From assembly GCA_043729515.1 (NCBI GenBank), contig JAYTLK010000076.1:18157-82156 (forward strand): a stretch of 64,000 nucleotides of DNA, read 5' to 3'. The translations under genes and the position numbers were made by a program. This document shows positions 36,042 through 46,530 of this stretch, piece after piece (position 1 is the first letter of the stretch; every line of letters begins with the position of its first letter). This DNA comes from JANXSS01 sp043729515. GTDB lineage: Bacteria; Pseudomonadota; Gammaproteobacteria; Burkholderiales; Burkholderiaceae_D. Below the pieces are notes generated by a model that had not been told where the DNA came from, did no database searches, and saw only the letters and a program-made list of their open reading frames with translations.

Positions 36042-36980
36042 TTGCTACCGTCCTTTTCCCTTGCGCCTGCCAGCGCCTCCACTGCTTCTCCAGGATCATC
36101 GCCGGCGTTCGGCCTGCCGCGCCATCGGTTCTCGCGCAGCGGCGGCCTGCTGCTGGCAGTGCTGCTGCATGGACTGCTGCTGTGGATGATCCTGGCCCAG
36201 GACCCGCTGGTGATCAAGCCGCCCACCGATGGCAAGGAAGGCACGCTGACGTATATTGCGCCACTGGCCGAGATGCGCCAGCCGAAAGCGATCACGCCGC
36301 CGCAGCCGAAGTCGATCCCAAAACCACCGACCAGGCCGCAGCCGGCGCCGAAACCGCCCAGGCCGATCAGCAAGCCCGTCAGCAAACCGGTGCGGCAGCC
36401 GGCCGAAACGCCGCCGCCAGCGCCGCAGACCGCCGTCGCCGAGCCACTGACACCGGCGCCGAACGTGGCGCAACAGCCGGCGCCGGCCGATGATTTCTCG
36501 TCCCGCATCGAAGCCAATCGCAAGCGCCGTGCCGAGGCCCTGGCGCAGGATCCGGCGCTGGCCCAGGCCGTGACCGAGTCGCCCGACCAGCGCGCCAGCC
36601 GCATCGCCCGCGAGAACGTCGCCTTCTCGCAGCGCGGCCAGGGTGCCGAGCGCGACCAGACCGGCGGCGTGTTCCAGCTGCGTGACGTGCGCAACAACCA
36701 CGCAGAATTCATGTTCCGCGGCTGGAACACGAATTTCAAGCGCAACTGGAACCAGTTGGTGGCGGTTGACCAGGGCAGCGAGACCGATATCGAAACCGCT
36801 GTCGTCAAACGCATGATCGCGCTGATACGGTCGCACAAGGAGGGCGAATTCATCTGGGAGTCGCATCGCCTCGGGCGCCAGATCACTCTGAATGCCGATC
36901 CGGCCTACGAGACCGCATTGCGTCAGTTCCTGCTCAAGGAATTTTTTCCGACTTATGTGCGCGACGCCGGTCGCGGCTAG
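36042..36980 (+). CDS. Proline-rich single-pass membrane protein (TonB-like architecture)
   Basis: About 312 residues if TTG 36042 is the start; no ATG or GTG precedes the membrane segment in frame, so the true start is uncertain. After ~35 residues comes a hydrophobic segment (LLLAVLLHGLLLWMIL), then a Pro/Lys-rich stretch like the TonB spacer, and a ~180-residue charged C-terminal domain ending near TYVRDAGRG. The layout resembles TonB or TolA, but the C-terminal domain lacks a recognised TonB motif and there is no ExbB/ExbD beside it. Function not assigned. Confidence 0.65.
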   Translation: MLPSFSLAPASASTASPGSSPAFGLPRHRFSRSGGLLLAVLLHGLLLWMILAQDPLVIKPPTDGKEGTLTYIAPLAEMRQPKAITPPQPKSIPKPPTRPQPAPKPPRPISKPVSKPVRQPAETPPPAPQTAVAEPLTPAPNVAQQPAPADDFSSRIEANRKRRAEALAQDPALAQAVTESPDQRASRIARENVAFSQRGQGAERDQTGGVFQLRDVRNNHAEFMFRGWNTNFKRNWNQLVAVDQGSETDIETAVVKRMIALIRSHKEGEFIWESHRLGRQITLNADPAYETALRQFLLKEFFPTYVRDAGRG

Positions 36981-37160
36981 GCGTTCTACACCCTGCCCGA
37001 CACCCTCGGACAGGCCTCTGGGCGCCGCGGCCGGCACATGCTGCAGCCATTCCCACCGAAGGCGCGTGGATTTAATACAATAGAGAAATTGTAAAACATC
37101 GACGCACTTGGTTTGTCGCATCCGCGGCAGCCGATGGGCATCGACAGTGGGGAACGTTTC

Positions 37161-37343
37161 ATGGACATACCGACGCCAGCCAACAGCGCGCGCGCCGCTG
37201 CTGCTCCGGCCTACGTCATCGGCCACATCACGGTGCGCGATCCGGTTGGCTGGCAGGATTACTGCAACCGGGTGCCGGCCACGCTGACGCCGTTCGGCGG
37301 CGAAGTGCTGCTGGCATCGTTTCACGGGCTGGGGATCGCATGA
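37161..37343 (+). pseudogene. Truncated DUF1330-family protein
   Basis: The 60 codons after a good ribosome-binding site (GGGGAA before ATG 37161) encode the first half of a DUF1330 domain (YVIGHITVRDPVGWQDYCNRVPATLTPFGGEVLL), then diverge into a few residues and stop. Family members normally run about 95 residues. The second half of the ferredoxin-like fold is missing and is not found in another frame; the next gene starts inside the stop (ATGA). I read it as a remnant, although a short expressed peptide is possible. Confidence 0.6.
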
Positions 37344-37681
37344 GCGTCGACCAGGCCGACCAGATCGATGCCGTGACCATCGACACCACCGAGGGCGCGT
37401 GCCGGCTCGCCATCATCGACCACCTGGCATGGGACCATGCGCATCTGCAGGCGCTGGAACTGAAGATCAATCACTACCTGAAATTCATCGAAAGCGGCGA
37501 GATCTATGTCCAGCATCCGGATGCTGCCGGCTGTGATTTCCGCATCGATGTCGCAGCGATCTACACGCCGCCACCACAAGTGATGGCGTTCTTCGGGCAG
37601 GCGCAGGCGGTGCTCGAAAGCGCCGGCGTGCTGCTGCAGATCGGCCCGCTCGGCGCCGGCTATGCCGACGGCCCGCCATGA
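37340..37681 (+). CDS. DUF6572-like protein
   Basis: A 113-residue acidic protein with the pattern I recall for DUF6572: an early Asp-rich beta strand (VTIDTTEGACRLAIIDHLAW), then LQALELKINHYLKFIESGEIY and a C-terminal helix ending in an amphipathic stretch. Function unknown; related proteins often occur near toxin-immunity or stray accessory genes. Its ATG overlaps the stop of the truncated DUF1330 frame. Confidence 0.65.
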   Translation: MSVDQADQIDAVTIDTTEGACRLAIIDHLAWDHAHLQALELKINHYLKFIESGEIYVQHPDAAGCDFRIDVAAIYTPPPQVMAFFGQAQAVLESAGVLLQIGPLGAGYADGPP

Positions 37682-37706
37682 GACGACCCTGCACGACGCC
37701 TGTCGC

Positions 37707-38084
37707 ATGTCGCGGCTGCGACCACCGCGCCGCATGAGCGCCGCTTTCGATCCGACCCGGCATGCTGCTCCGCTGCCCTCACCTTGCATCGGCCTGTGCG
37801 TGATGACGCCGCAGACCGGCCTGTGCCAGGGATGCGCGCGCACGATCGACGAGATCATCGGCTGGAGCAGCGCCAGCGAAGCCGTCAAGCGCGACATCTG
37901 GCTGGCCATCGGCATTCGCCGTGCCAGCGGGAGCTCGGATCTTCACCCGGATTTCGGCAAGGCGGAGAGGCCGGACGCAAGCGATCATGCAGGCGGTGGC
38001 GCAAGCCCCGATGCCAGTCACGACGCTGGCCATGACACGGACCAGAGCCGAGAGCGCGACATCCGTCCGGATCGAGATTCATGA
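37707..38084 (+). CDS. DUF1289-family Cys-rich protein
   Basis: About 125 residues from ATG 37707 (ATG 37734 is equally possible; neither has a clear ribosome-binding site). The family core is SPCIGLCVMTPQTGLCQGCARTIDEI, in which four Cys are arranged as a likely metal or Fe-S site, followed by W. The rest is a hydrophilic Asp/His-rich tail that is longer than in most DUF1289 proteins. It overlaps the following hydrolase start by ATGA. Confidence 0.8.
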   Translation: MSRLRPPRRMSAAFDPTRHAAPLPSPCIGLCVMTPQTGLCQGCARTIDEIIGWSSASEAVKRDIWLAIGIRRASGSSDLHPDFGKAERPDASDHAGGGASPDASHDAGHDTDQSRERDIRPDRDS

Positions 38085-39025
38085 GCCTGCCCCCGGCATC
38101 ACCCGTGGTGTCCGCCGATCTCCTGCCGCCGACGATGCAGGTGTTGGAGCGCGGCTGGCTGTCGTCGAACAACATCCTGTTTCACGGTTGCGACGCGACG
38201 GCGCTGGTCGACAGCGGCTATGCCACCCACGCCGCGCAGACCGTGGCACTGGTGGAGCGCGCCCTCGAGGGCCGCACACTCGATCGCCTGGTCAACACGC
38301 ATCTGCATTCCGATCATTGCGGCGGCAATGCAGCGCTGCAGGCCAGATACGCCTGTCGCACCGCCATTCCAGCCACGGAAGCGTCGGCCGTGCGCGCCTG
38401 GGATCAGGACGCGCTCAGTTTTCGTGACACCGGCCAGCAGTGCACCCGCTTCGGCTTCGACGACACCCTGGCACCCGGCGCCAATCTGCGCCTGGGCGAC
38501 CTCGACTGGCAGGTGCTGGGCGCGCCGGGCCACGATCCGCATGCGCTGCTGCTGTATTGCCCGGCCTGGCGCATCCTGATTTCGGCCGACGCGCTGTGGG
38601 AGAACGGCTTCGGCGTCATCTTCCCCGAACTCGACGGCAAGGCCGCTTTCGCCGAAACCCGTGCCACGCTGGGCCTGATCGCGACACTGGACGTGGCGTT
38701 GGTCATTCCCGGCCACGGTGCGCCGTTTACCGACGTCGCCGGCGCACTGGCACGGGCTGGCTCGCGCATCGATTACCTGCAAGCCGACCCGGTGCGCAAT
38801 GCGCAGAACGCGGTCAAGGTGCTGCTGAAATTCTTGCTCCTGGAGCGGCGCGCCTTGCCGTTGGCGCAGGTGCCGGAACTGCTGGCAGGCATCCGGCTGT
38901 TTCGCGACACCAACCGACGCTTCCTGCACCTGTCCGACACCGACCTGGCGCACTGGGCAGTGGCGCAGTTGCAGCGGGCCTGCGTTGCCCGCATCGAAGG
39001 CGAGCTGCTGGTCAATCAGGATTAA
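38081..39025 (+). CDS. MBL-fold metallo-hydrolase
   Basis: A 314-residue metallo-beta-lactamase-fold enzyme. The metal-binding THLHSDHCGG is near residue 71, with GAPGHDPHALLLY, ISADAL and IPGHGAPF as the further ligand motifs. The C-terminal ~90 residues form a helical domain. Substrate unknown. Start overlaps the DUF1289 gene stop, a coupled pair common in Burkholderiales. Confidence 0.88.
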   Translation: MSLPPASPVVSADLLPPTMQVLERGWLSSNNILFHGCDATALVDSGYATHAAQTVALVERALEGRTLDRLVNTHLHSDHCGGNAALQARYACRTAIPATEASAVRAWDQDALSFRDTGQQCTRFGFDDTLAPGANLRLGDLDWQVLGAPGHDPHALLLYCPAWRILISADALWENGFGVIFPELDGKAAFAETRATLGLIATLDVALVIPGHGAPFTDVAGALARAGSRIDYLQADPVRNAQNAVKVLLKFLLLERRALPLAQVPELLAGIRLFRDTNRRFLHLSDTDLAHWAVAQLQRACVARIEGELLVNQD

Positions 39026-39038
39026 TCGAAAGTTCGAC

Positions 39039-39959
39039 ATGCATTACGGAGTCCTGTTCGCCGCCACCGCCTATGTGCTGTGGGGTCTGTTTCCGCTGTA
39101 TTTCAAGCTGCTGGCCGGCGTGCCGGCAATCGAGATCCTGATGCACCGGATGCTCTGGTCGCTGGTCTTTCTGGGTGCGGTGCTGGCTGCGCGCCGACAA
39201 TGGCGCTGGCTGGGCGAGGTGGCGCGCCGGCCGCGGGTGCTGGCCGGCTTCATGGCCAGCGCGCTGCTGCTGGCGGCCAACTGGTTCCTCTACATCTGGT
39301 CGATCAACCATGACCGGGTGATCGATGCCAGCCTCGGCTACTTCATCACGCCGCTGGTCAATGTACTGCTGGGCTACCTGCTGCTGCGCGAGCGCTTGCG
39401 GCGCCTGCAGTGGATCGCGGTCGGCCTGGCGGCCGCCGGCGTGGCCTGGCTGGCGCTGCAAAGCGGCCATCCGCCCTGGATCGGCCTGGCGCTGGCGGGC
39501 ACCTTCGGCACCTATGGCCTGTTGCGCAAGACGGCCGCGCTCGGGCCGCTGGAGGGCCTGTCGCTCGAAACCCTGCTGCTGTGTCCGCTGTCGCTGGGCT
39601 ACCTGCTGTGGTTGATGGCGCATGGCGAAAACACCTTCGCCAGCGTGCCGACCTCCACCCGCTGGCTGCTGGCGGCGGCCGGCCCGATCACCGCCATTCC
39701 ACTGCTGCTGTTTGCCGCCGGTGCGCGCCGCATTCCGATGGCCACCCTGGGTCTGCTGCAATACATCGGCCCGTCGATCCAGCTGCTGCTGGGCGTGCTG
39801 CTGTATCACGAGACCTTTGCCGGTGCCCGGCTGGCGGGCTTCGCCGTGGTCTGGGGTGCGCTGGTGGTGTATTCGGCCGATGGCCTCTTGCAAGCCTGGC
39901 GGGGGCGCAGCGCGGCCAGCCCGGCACCGAATCCACCGGCGCCGGTGGCGACACGTTAA
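39039..39959 (+). CDS. rarD: RarD-type EamA-family transporter
   Basis: A 306-residue inner-membrane protein with ten predicted membrane helices in two EamA halves. The N-terminal YVLWGLFPLYFKLL, the LLAANWFLYIWSINHDRV and IDASLGYFITPLVNVLLG motifs are characteristic of RarD (chloramphenicol-sensitivity protein family). Transported substrate unknown. Starts 13 bp after the MBL gene. Confidence 0.92.
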   Translation: MHYGVLFAATAYVLWGLFPLYFKLLAGVPAIEILMHRMLWSLVFLGAVLAARRQWRWLGEVARRPRVLAGFMASALLLAANWFLYIWSINHDRVIDASLGYFITPLVNVLLGYLLLRERLRRLQWIAVGLAAAGVAWLALQSGHPPWIGLALAGTFGTYGLLRKTAALGPLEGLSLETLLLCPLSLGYLLWLMAHGENTFASVPTSTRWLLAAAGPITAIPLLLFAAGARRIPMATLGLLQYIGPSIQLLLGVLLYHETFAGARLAGFAVVWGALVVYSADGLLQAWRGRSAASPAPNPPAPVATR

Positions 39960-40080
39960 AATCCGTTTGCCTGCATCCGTTTCGCGGCTTTCCGCGCGGC
40001 GGGTTGTACGGGCAAGTGCAATACGGCATCGCCAACGAGGCCGTATGCCCATGATGAGATCACCTCCGGAGGAAATGACG

Positions 40081-40416
40081 ATGACCCTGTTCAAATCGAT
40101 GATGGCAGCTGGTGGCCTGGTACTGCTGATGGCCGGCGCTGCGCAGGCCAAGGATGTACCGAAGATGCCGGCTGCAGCAACTGCGACGCCAGCGGCCGAC
40201 GCCAAGGCGAAGACTGCGCCGATGGACATCAACACCGCCAGCGCAAAACAACTGGCAACCCTGCCGAAGATCGGCGACGTTCGTGCCGCGGCGATCATCA
40301 AGGGCCGGCCCTACAAGGCAAAGGATGAACTGGTGGACAAGAAGATCCTCACCGATGACACCTACGCCGCCGTCAAGGACCTGATCATCGCCAGGCAGAA
40401 GCCGATGAAGAAGTAA
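40081..40416 (+). CDS. Exported helix-hairpin-helix protein (ComEA-like)
   Basis: A 111-residue protein with a signal peptide (residues 1 to ~24, cut near AQA-K), a short Ala/Lys linker and one HhH domain starting MDINTASAKQLATLPKIGDVRAAAII, as in ComEA. Such proteins bind DNA in the periplasm, and some function in competence. ATG 40081 is chosen because GGAGG lies at 40068-40072; ATG 40075 is too close. Terminator downstream. Confidence 0.88.
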   Translation: MTLFKSMMAAGGLVLLMAGAAQAKDVPKMPAAATATPAADAKAKTAPMDINTASAKQLATLPKIGDVRAAAIIKGRPYKAKDELVDKKILTDDTYAAVKDLIIARQKPMKK

Positions 40417-40501
40417 GACGCAGACGACTGGCCGCAGCGACGGCCCGCATCGCGCAAGCGCAGCCCGGTCTGTTTCCGGGTCAACCGATTGCCACGCACG
40501 G

Positions 40502-40530
40502 CGGCCTGATTTCTCAGGCCGTTTTCTTTT
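40502..40530 (+). terminator. Terminator after the ComEA-like gene
   Basis: Perfect 8-bp stem CGGCCTGA / TCAGGCCG with loop TTTC, followed by TTTTCTTTT. It overlaps the stop codon of the convergent histidine kinase gene at 40514. Confidence 0.85.
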
Positions 40531-42052
40531 CCGTCGCGGTGGTCGATGGCAGGCGCACGGTCGCCTCGAGCCCGCCTTCGGGCAGGTTCGCCAGTGTCAG
40601 GCTGCCGCCGTGGTTGTCGGCGATGTTGCGGGCGATGGTCAGGCCCAGGCCGGTGCCGCCGGTGTCGCGCGAGCGCGATGTCTCGAGCCGGAAGAAGGGG
40701 TCGAACACCGATTCGAGCTGATCCGGCGCGATGCCGGGGCCGGCGTCGCGGATGCGGATGACGACTTGGCCGTTCTCCAGCGCCAGCAGCACCGTGGCCT
40801 GGCGGCCGTACTTGACCGCATTGTCGAGCAGATTGGTCAGGCAGCGCCGCAACGCACGCGGCTGCGCCAGGATCGACACCCGGGTGCGGCCTTCGCAAGT
40901 GACCGGCTGGCCGGCGTCGGCTGCATCGGCGCAGGCCGATTCGAGCAGGGAATCGATGTCCAGCAACTGGCGCGACTCCGACGAGTCCATGCTGCGTGCC
41001 AGATCGAGACCTTCGCTGACCATCATCTGCATCCCGGCCAGGTCGGCGACGAGCTTGTCGCGCAGTACCGGATCGGTCACTTTTTCCAGGCGCAGCCGCA
41101 GCCGCGTCAAGGGGGTCTGCAGGTCGTGCGTGATGGCGGCCAGCATGTGGGTACGGTGCTGGATCTGGCGCCGGATGCGCGACTGCATCGCATTGAAGGC
41201 ACTGGCAGCGCGCCGGATCTCGGTCGGTCCGGTCACTGCCAGCGGCGGATGGTCGATGTCGACGCCGAGTTCGCCGGCCGCGCGTGCCAGGCGGCCGATC
41301 GGGCGCGCCGTGACGCGCGCCACGCCATAGGCCAGCAACGCGATCAGTACCAGGAACAGGCCCAGATAGGGCGGCGCGTACAGGCCGATGCCGCGGCTCA
41401 GGCGCGAGGCGTTGCGGGCGTTGAGCGACGAGTGCAGTTTCAGACGCAGCAGTTCGCCATCGCGCAGGCTGACGTAGATGGTCTGGCAATCATCGAAGCG
41501 TTTCGGATTGAAGTCGATCAGATCGGTCGAGCGCGGCGCGCAGCCCGGCTCGCGCTGGGTGCCGATCAGGTGGTTGCCGCCCAGGCGCGCCTGCAACAGC
41601 GATTGCAGCGGCAGGTTGTTCAGCTCGGCCCGGCCGACCTTTTCCAGCATCGCGTCGCGCCGCGCCGCATCGATGAAGGTCGCGTCCACGCCGAAGCCGA
41701 CGGCTGCCGTCAGGATCACCGGCCGCAGGGTGACATCGACCCGCTCCAGCGCCAGCACGAGCTGCTCGACGCGTTCGGCGATATGCAGGTCCCGCAGCTC
41801 CTCGATGGCTTGCTTGCGGTCGCTGGCAGCCAGCCAGGTGGTGACCACGGTTGCCAGGATGATGCCGCCCAGGATCATCAGGAAAACACGGTTGACGATC
41901 GAGCTCAGCGCCGCACGCAGCCAGCCCGTGGCGGCGGTCAAGGGGGGAGTGGAGAGGGGCGGCATGGCCGGTGAAGTGGAAGCAGAAGCAGAAGCACGCG
42001 TCGCCGCGCGACTGGCCGCAGAAGCCGATGCCGGATGCTCGCGGGCCGTCAC
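40514..42052 (-). CDS. EnvZ-like two-component sensor histidine kinase
   Basis: A 512-residue inner-membrane kinase. A Ser/Ala-rich cytoplasmic N-terminus (1-40), TM1 about 52-74, a ~150-residue periplasmic sensor with two Cys (C171, C189), TM2 about 228-248, a HAMP domain, the HisKA phospho-acceptor H309 in AITHDLQTPL, and an ATPase domain with NLLDNAVKYG, DAGPGI and GTGLGLTIA boxes. It overlaps the OmpR-type regulator stop by 4 bp and is its partner. Signal unknown. Confidence 0.92.
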   Translation of the reverse strand: MTAREHPASASAASRAATRASASASTSPAMPPLSTPPLTAATGWLRAALSSIVNRVFLMILGGIILATVVTTWLAASDRKQAIEELRDLHIAERVEQLVLALERVDVTLRPVILTAAVGFGVDATFIDAARRDAMLEKVGRAELNNLPLQSLLQARLGGNHLIGTQREPGCAPRSTDLIDFNPKRFDDCQTIYVSLRDGELLRLKLHSSLNARNASRLSRGIGLYAPPYLGLFLVLIALLAYGVARVTARPIGRLARAAGELGVDIDHPPLAVTGPTEIRRAASAFNAMQSRIRRQIQHRTHMLAAITHDLQTPLTRLRLRLEKVTDPVLRDKLVADLAGMQMMVSEGLDLARSMDSSESRQLLDIDSLLESACADAADAGQPVTCEGRTRVSILAQPRALRRCLTNLLDNAVKYGRQATVLLALENGQVVIRIRDAGPGIAPDQLESVFDPFFRLETSRSRDTGGTGLGLTIARNIADNHGGSLTLANLPEGGLEATVRLPSTTATEKKTA

Positions 42053-42798
42053 GTCGGCTTGTATTCCACGTTCACGACGGTGGCCAGCACGTAGCCTTCG
42101 TTGCGCACCGTCTTGACGATGCGCGGCGTGCGGGCGTCGTCGCCGAGTTTCTGGCGCAGGCGGCTGATCTGGATGTCGATCGAGCGGTCGAAGGGATCGG
42201 CTTCGCGGCCTTGCGTCAGTTCCAGCAGCTGGTCGCGGTTCAGGACCCGGTTCGGATGGTCGAGGAACACCTTCAGCATCCGGAATTCTGCGCCTGACAG
42301 CGCCACCACCACGCCCTGCTCGTTGATCAGGTGGCGTGCGATCATGTCCAGGGTCCAGCCACCGAACTGCATGAACTGCGCTTCGGTGGCGGCCATGTTG
42401 GGTGGCAGCGCGTGCGTGCGGCGCAGGACGCTGCGGATGCGGGCGAACAGTTCACGCGGCTCGAAGGGCTTGGCGAGGTAATCGTCGGCGCCCATTTCCA
42501 GGCCGAGAATGCGGTCGACCGGCGCGCCGCGGGCGGTCAGCATGATCACCGGCAGGTTGCCGTGCGCCGGGCTGGCGCGCAGGTTGCGGCACAGGGTCAG
42601 GCCGTCTTCACCGGGCAACGTCAGGTCCAGCACCACCAGGTCGATGCGGGATTCTTCGAGCACGCGGCGCATGTCAATGCCGTTGGTGGCGGTGAGCGTG
42701 CGAAAGCCATTGGCGTCGAGATATTCGGCCAGCAGGGAACGGATTTCGCGGTCGTCGTCGACGACGAGGATGGTGGGTAAGCTTTCCATGGCGCTCAT
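42049..42798 (-). CDS. OmpR-family response regulator
   Basis: A 249-residue regulator: receiver domain with acidic pocket VVDDDRE, phospho-acceptor D58 in VVLDLTLPGEDG, and KPFEP; then a winged-helix DNA-binding domain with the LSGAEFRMLKVFLDHPNRVLNRDQLLE and DVQISRLRQKLG-type recognition segment (here DIQISRLRQKLG). The start is ATG 42798; ATG 42789 is also possible. The gene order (regulator then kinase) and the 4-bp overlap indicate one operon. Confidence 0.93.
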   Translation of the reverse strand: MSAMESLPTILVVDDDREIRSLLAEYLDANGFRTLTATNGIDMRRVLEESRIDLVVLDLTLPGEDGLTLCRNLRASPAHGNLPVIMLTARGAPVDRILGLEMGADDYLAKPFEPRELFARIRSVLRRTHALPPNMAATEAQFMQFGGWTLDMIARHLINEQGVVVALSGAEFRMLKVFLDHPNRVLNRDQLLELTQGREADPFDRSIDIQISRLRQKLGDDARTPRIVKTVRNEGYVLATVVNVEYKPT

Positions 42799-43017
42799 TA
42801 TGGCGATAGCCGGACCCAACGCACGCGCCGTATGTATTTTTTTATCGCCATCCGGGCAGCGGACACGGAACGATACAATCCGCCCTGATGCGGCATCGCG
42901 TATCCTTTCACTGTTCCGGCACATCCCGGCATGCCCCGGCAATGTCGATTACCTCCGGCATCCTGCAGCCGATTGCATCCCGCTCCCACCATTTCTCGAC
43001 ACCATCCCAATCCAGCC

Positions 43018-44685
<1,668 letters not shown>

Positions 44686-44777
44686 CCCATGGTGGCGCGC
44701 GGGCAGATAAGTTCAACGTTATTCATCCACCCCGTAAAACCAACACTTGCCATGTGGAATTAAATAAACTTGCTCCG

Positions 44778-44807
44778 TGGCAGGAAACCGTGACCGGATT
44801 CCTGCCA
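44778..44807 (+). promoter_or_regulatory. Perfect 9-bp inverted repeat upstream of a small hypothetical gene
   Basis: TGGCAGGAA (44778-44786) and TTCCTGCCA (44799-44807) are exact reverse complements separated by 12 bp, located 35 bp before ATG 44843. No T run follows. It could be an operator or an mRNA hairpin near the translation start. Confidence 0.5.
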
Positions 44808-44842
44808 TCCCATTGACCGCCACATGTCATCACGGAGCCAAC

Positions 44843-45199
44843 ATGCAGCAGCTTAACCAGCCCAGCCAACTTTCCCAGTCTCATCCGCAGCCAGCCGCGC
44901 AGCGCATCGCGCCGGTGATGCCGCAGCAGGAAGAGCCAGGGCAGTCAGGATCAACCAAGTGGTCATTTCCGGAATCGATACCGGCGCGTACCGATCGCGT
45001 CAGCGCGGCGATCGTGCGAAAGAGCATCACGCTGCAACAAATCCATGGCACCGCCTACGCGGTCGCGTATCTGAAGGAAAAGAACATCAACATGGAGGTT
45101 GCTCTGCGGGTGCTGGTCAACTTGCCGGCGTATCGTCGCCGTGAGGACCTCGTCGATCATCTCGCCGTCCAGGCCGCCGTCAGCAAAGCGGTGGACTGA
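44843..45199 (+). CDS. Hypothetical 118-residue protein
   Basis: A small soluble protein: first ~45 residues are Gln/Pro/Ser-rich and probably disordered, the rest is helical (residues ~50-118) with LQQIHGTAYAVAYLKEKNINMEVALRVLVNLPAYRR. ACGGAG precedes ATG 44843. I do not recognise the family; similar small proteins of unknown function occur in Oxalobacteraceae. An inverted repeat lies just upstream. Confidence 0.7.
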   Translation: MQQLNQPSQLSQSHPQPAAQRIAPVMPQQEEPGQSGSTKWSFPESIPARTDRVSAAIVRKSITLQQIHGTAYAVAYLKEKNINMEVALRVLVNLPAYRRREDLVDHLAVQAAVSKAVD

Positions 45200-45227
45200 G
45201 CCGCGATGGCGCAAGACCTGCCTGCCG

Positions 45228-46481
45228 TTGCTCTTCGGCCTGCTGGGCCTGGTGTTTGCCGCCTGGGCCGCACGCATTCCGGCGGTGCGCGACGGCCTGC
45301 ACCTGACTGCTGGGCAGCTGGGACTGGCGCTACTGTGCGCTGGCGTTGGCGGGCTGGCTTCCTTCCCGCTGGCTGCCACGATGGTGGCCCGTTGCGGTCA
45401 GGCCAAGGCGGCCCTCACCGCCGGGCTGGCGCTGCTCGTTGCGCTGGCCTGCATCGGATGTTCCGCTAGCCTTCCGGCCCTGATGGTCGCACTCGCCCTG
45501 CTGGGTGGGTCGGCCAGTTGTTTTGATGTCGCCATCAATGCCATTGGCGCCGACGCTGAAAAAAAAGCCGGACGCTCGATCATGTCGATGCTGCATGCGT
45601 GGTTTTGCGTGGGCACCGTCAGTGGCGCGTTGTCGGGCAGCGTGATCGCCGGCGCGGGCGTGACGCCGCAGGTGCATTTTCTGGTGCTGGCGTCGGTGAT
45701 GGCGGTGCCGCTGTGGCTGGCTTGCCGGGTGCTGGCGGGGGTGGAATTGCAGGAGACTTCAAGCGTTGATCCAATCTCCGGTGCCAGTTCCGATGCCAGG
45801 CCGGATTTTCACTCTGCCGCCAATCCTAACGTCACTTCACCGCCCGAGAACCGCTTCCACCTGCTGCCGCGTCCGCTGCTCATCCTCGGCTTGATCGGCT
45901 TCTTCGGCGCGATCGCCGAGAACGGCATTGCCGACTGGAGTGGCCTTTACATGCATGACCACATGGGCGCAAGCGTCGGCACCGCGCCGCTCGGTTACGC
46001 TGCCTTCACCGGCGCCATGCTCCTCACACGGCTGGTCGCCGATCGGTTGAAGGACCGGTTCGGCGCGCGCCGTGTGGTGGCAGGCGGCGCCTTGCTGGCA
46101 GTCATGGGCATCGGCATCGCGGTCGGCGCGCAGGCGCTGCTGGCGATCGTCTTCGGCGCCGAACAGGCTGCGGGCGCCGGTGCCGGCAACGCGTCGGTGC
46201 AGGGCGTGCATGCATTCGTCATGCCGCTGGCAATCGCGGGTTTCGCAATCGCGGGAGCAGGGCTGGCAGGCGTGTTTCCGTTCGTCTTCAGCGCCGCCGG
46301 CAGTGCAGGACCGAACGCATTGGCAGGTGTGGCCACGCTCAGTTACTTCGGGGCCCTGGTCGGGCCACCGGTGATCGGGTTTCTGGCCCAGTGGGCCGGA
46401 TTGCAGGCAGCGCTGGGCAGCCTGTCGGTGTTATGCCTTGCGCTGGGGGCAATTGCCCTTCGCGCCCAGGCGCTGGACTAG
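45228..46481 (+). CDS. MFS transporter (start uncertain)
   Basis: About 417 residues with ~12 membrane helices. The early AAWAARIPAVRDGL and GLALLCAGVGGLASFP pattern matches the bacterial MFS group around YbjJ/fucose-permease-like proteins; a hydrophilic loop around residues 182-210 separates the halves. No ATG or good ribosome-binding site opens this frame: candidates are TTG 45228, CTG 45222 or GTG 45141 (overlapping the previous gene). An ATG at 45206 sits in another frame, so a short frameshift near 45206-45230 is possible. Substrate unknown. Confidence 0.78.
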   Translation: MLFGLLGLVFAAWAARIPAVRDGLHLTAGQLGLALLCAGVGGLASFPLAATMVARCGQAKAALTAGLALLVALACIGCSASLPALMVALALLGGSASCFDVAINAIGADAEKKAGRSIMSMLHAWFCVGTVSGALSGSVIAGAGVTPQVHFLVLASVMAVPLWLACRVLAGVELQETSSVDPISGASSDARPDFHSAANPNVTSPPENRFHLLPRPLLILGLIGFFGAIAENGIADWSGLYMHDHMGASVGTAPLGYAAFTGAMLLTRLVADRLKDRFGARRVVAGGALLAVMGIGIAVGAQALLAIVFGAEQAAGAGAGNASVQGVHAFVMPLAIAGFAIAGAGLAGVFPFVFSAAGSAGPNALAGVATLSYFGALVGPPVIGFLAQWAGLQAALGSLSVLCLALGAIALRAQALD

Positions 46482-46530
46482 GCGGCTTCGGGCCGGGCGG
46501 AGCTTGGGTTGCTTGCGCTCGCCATGCCGA

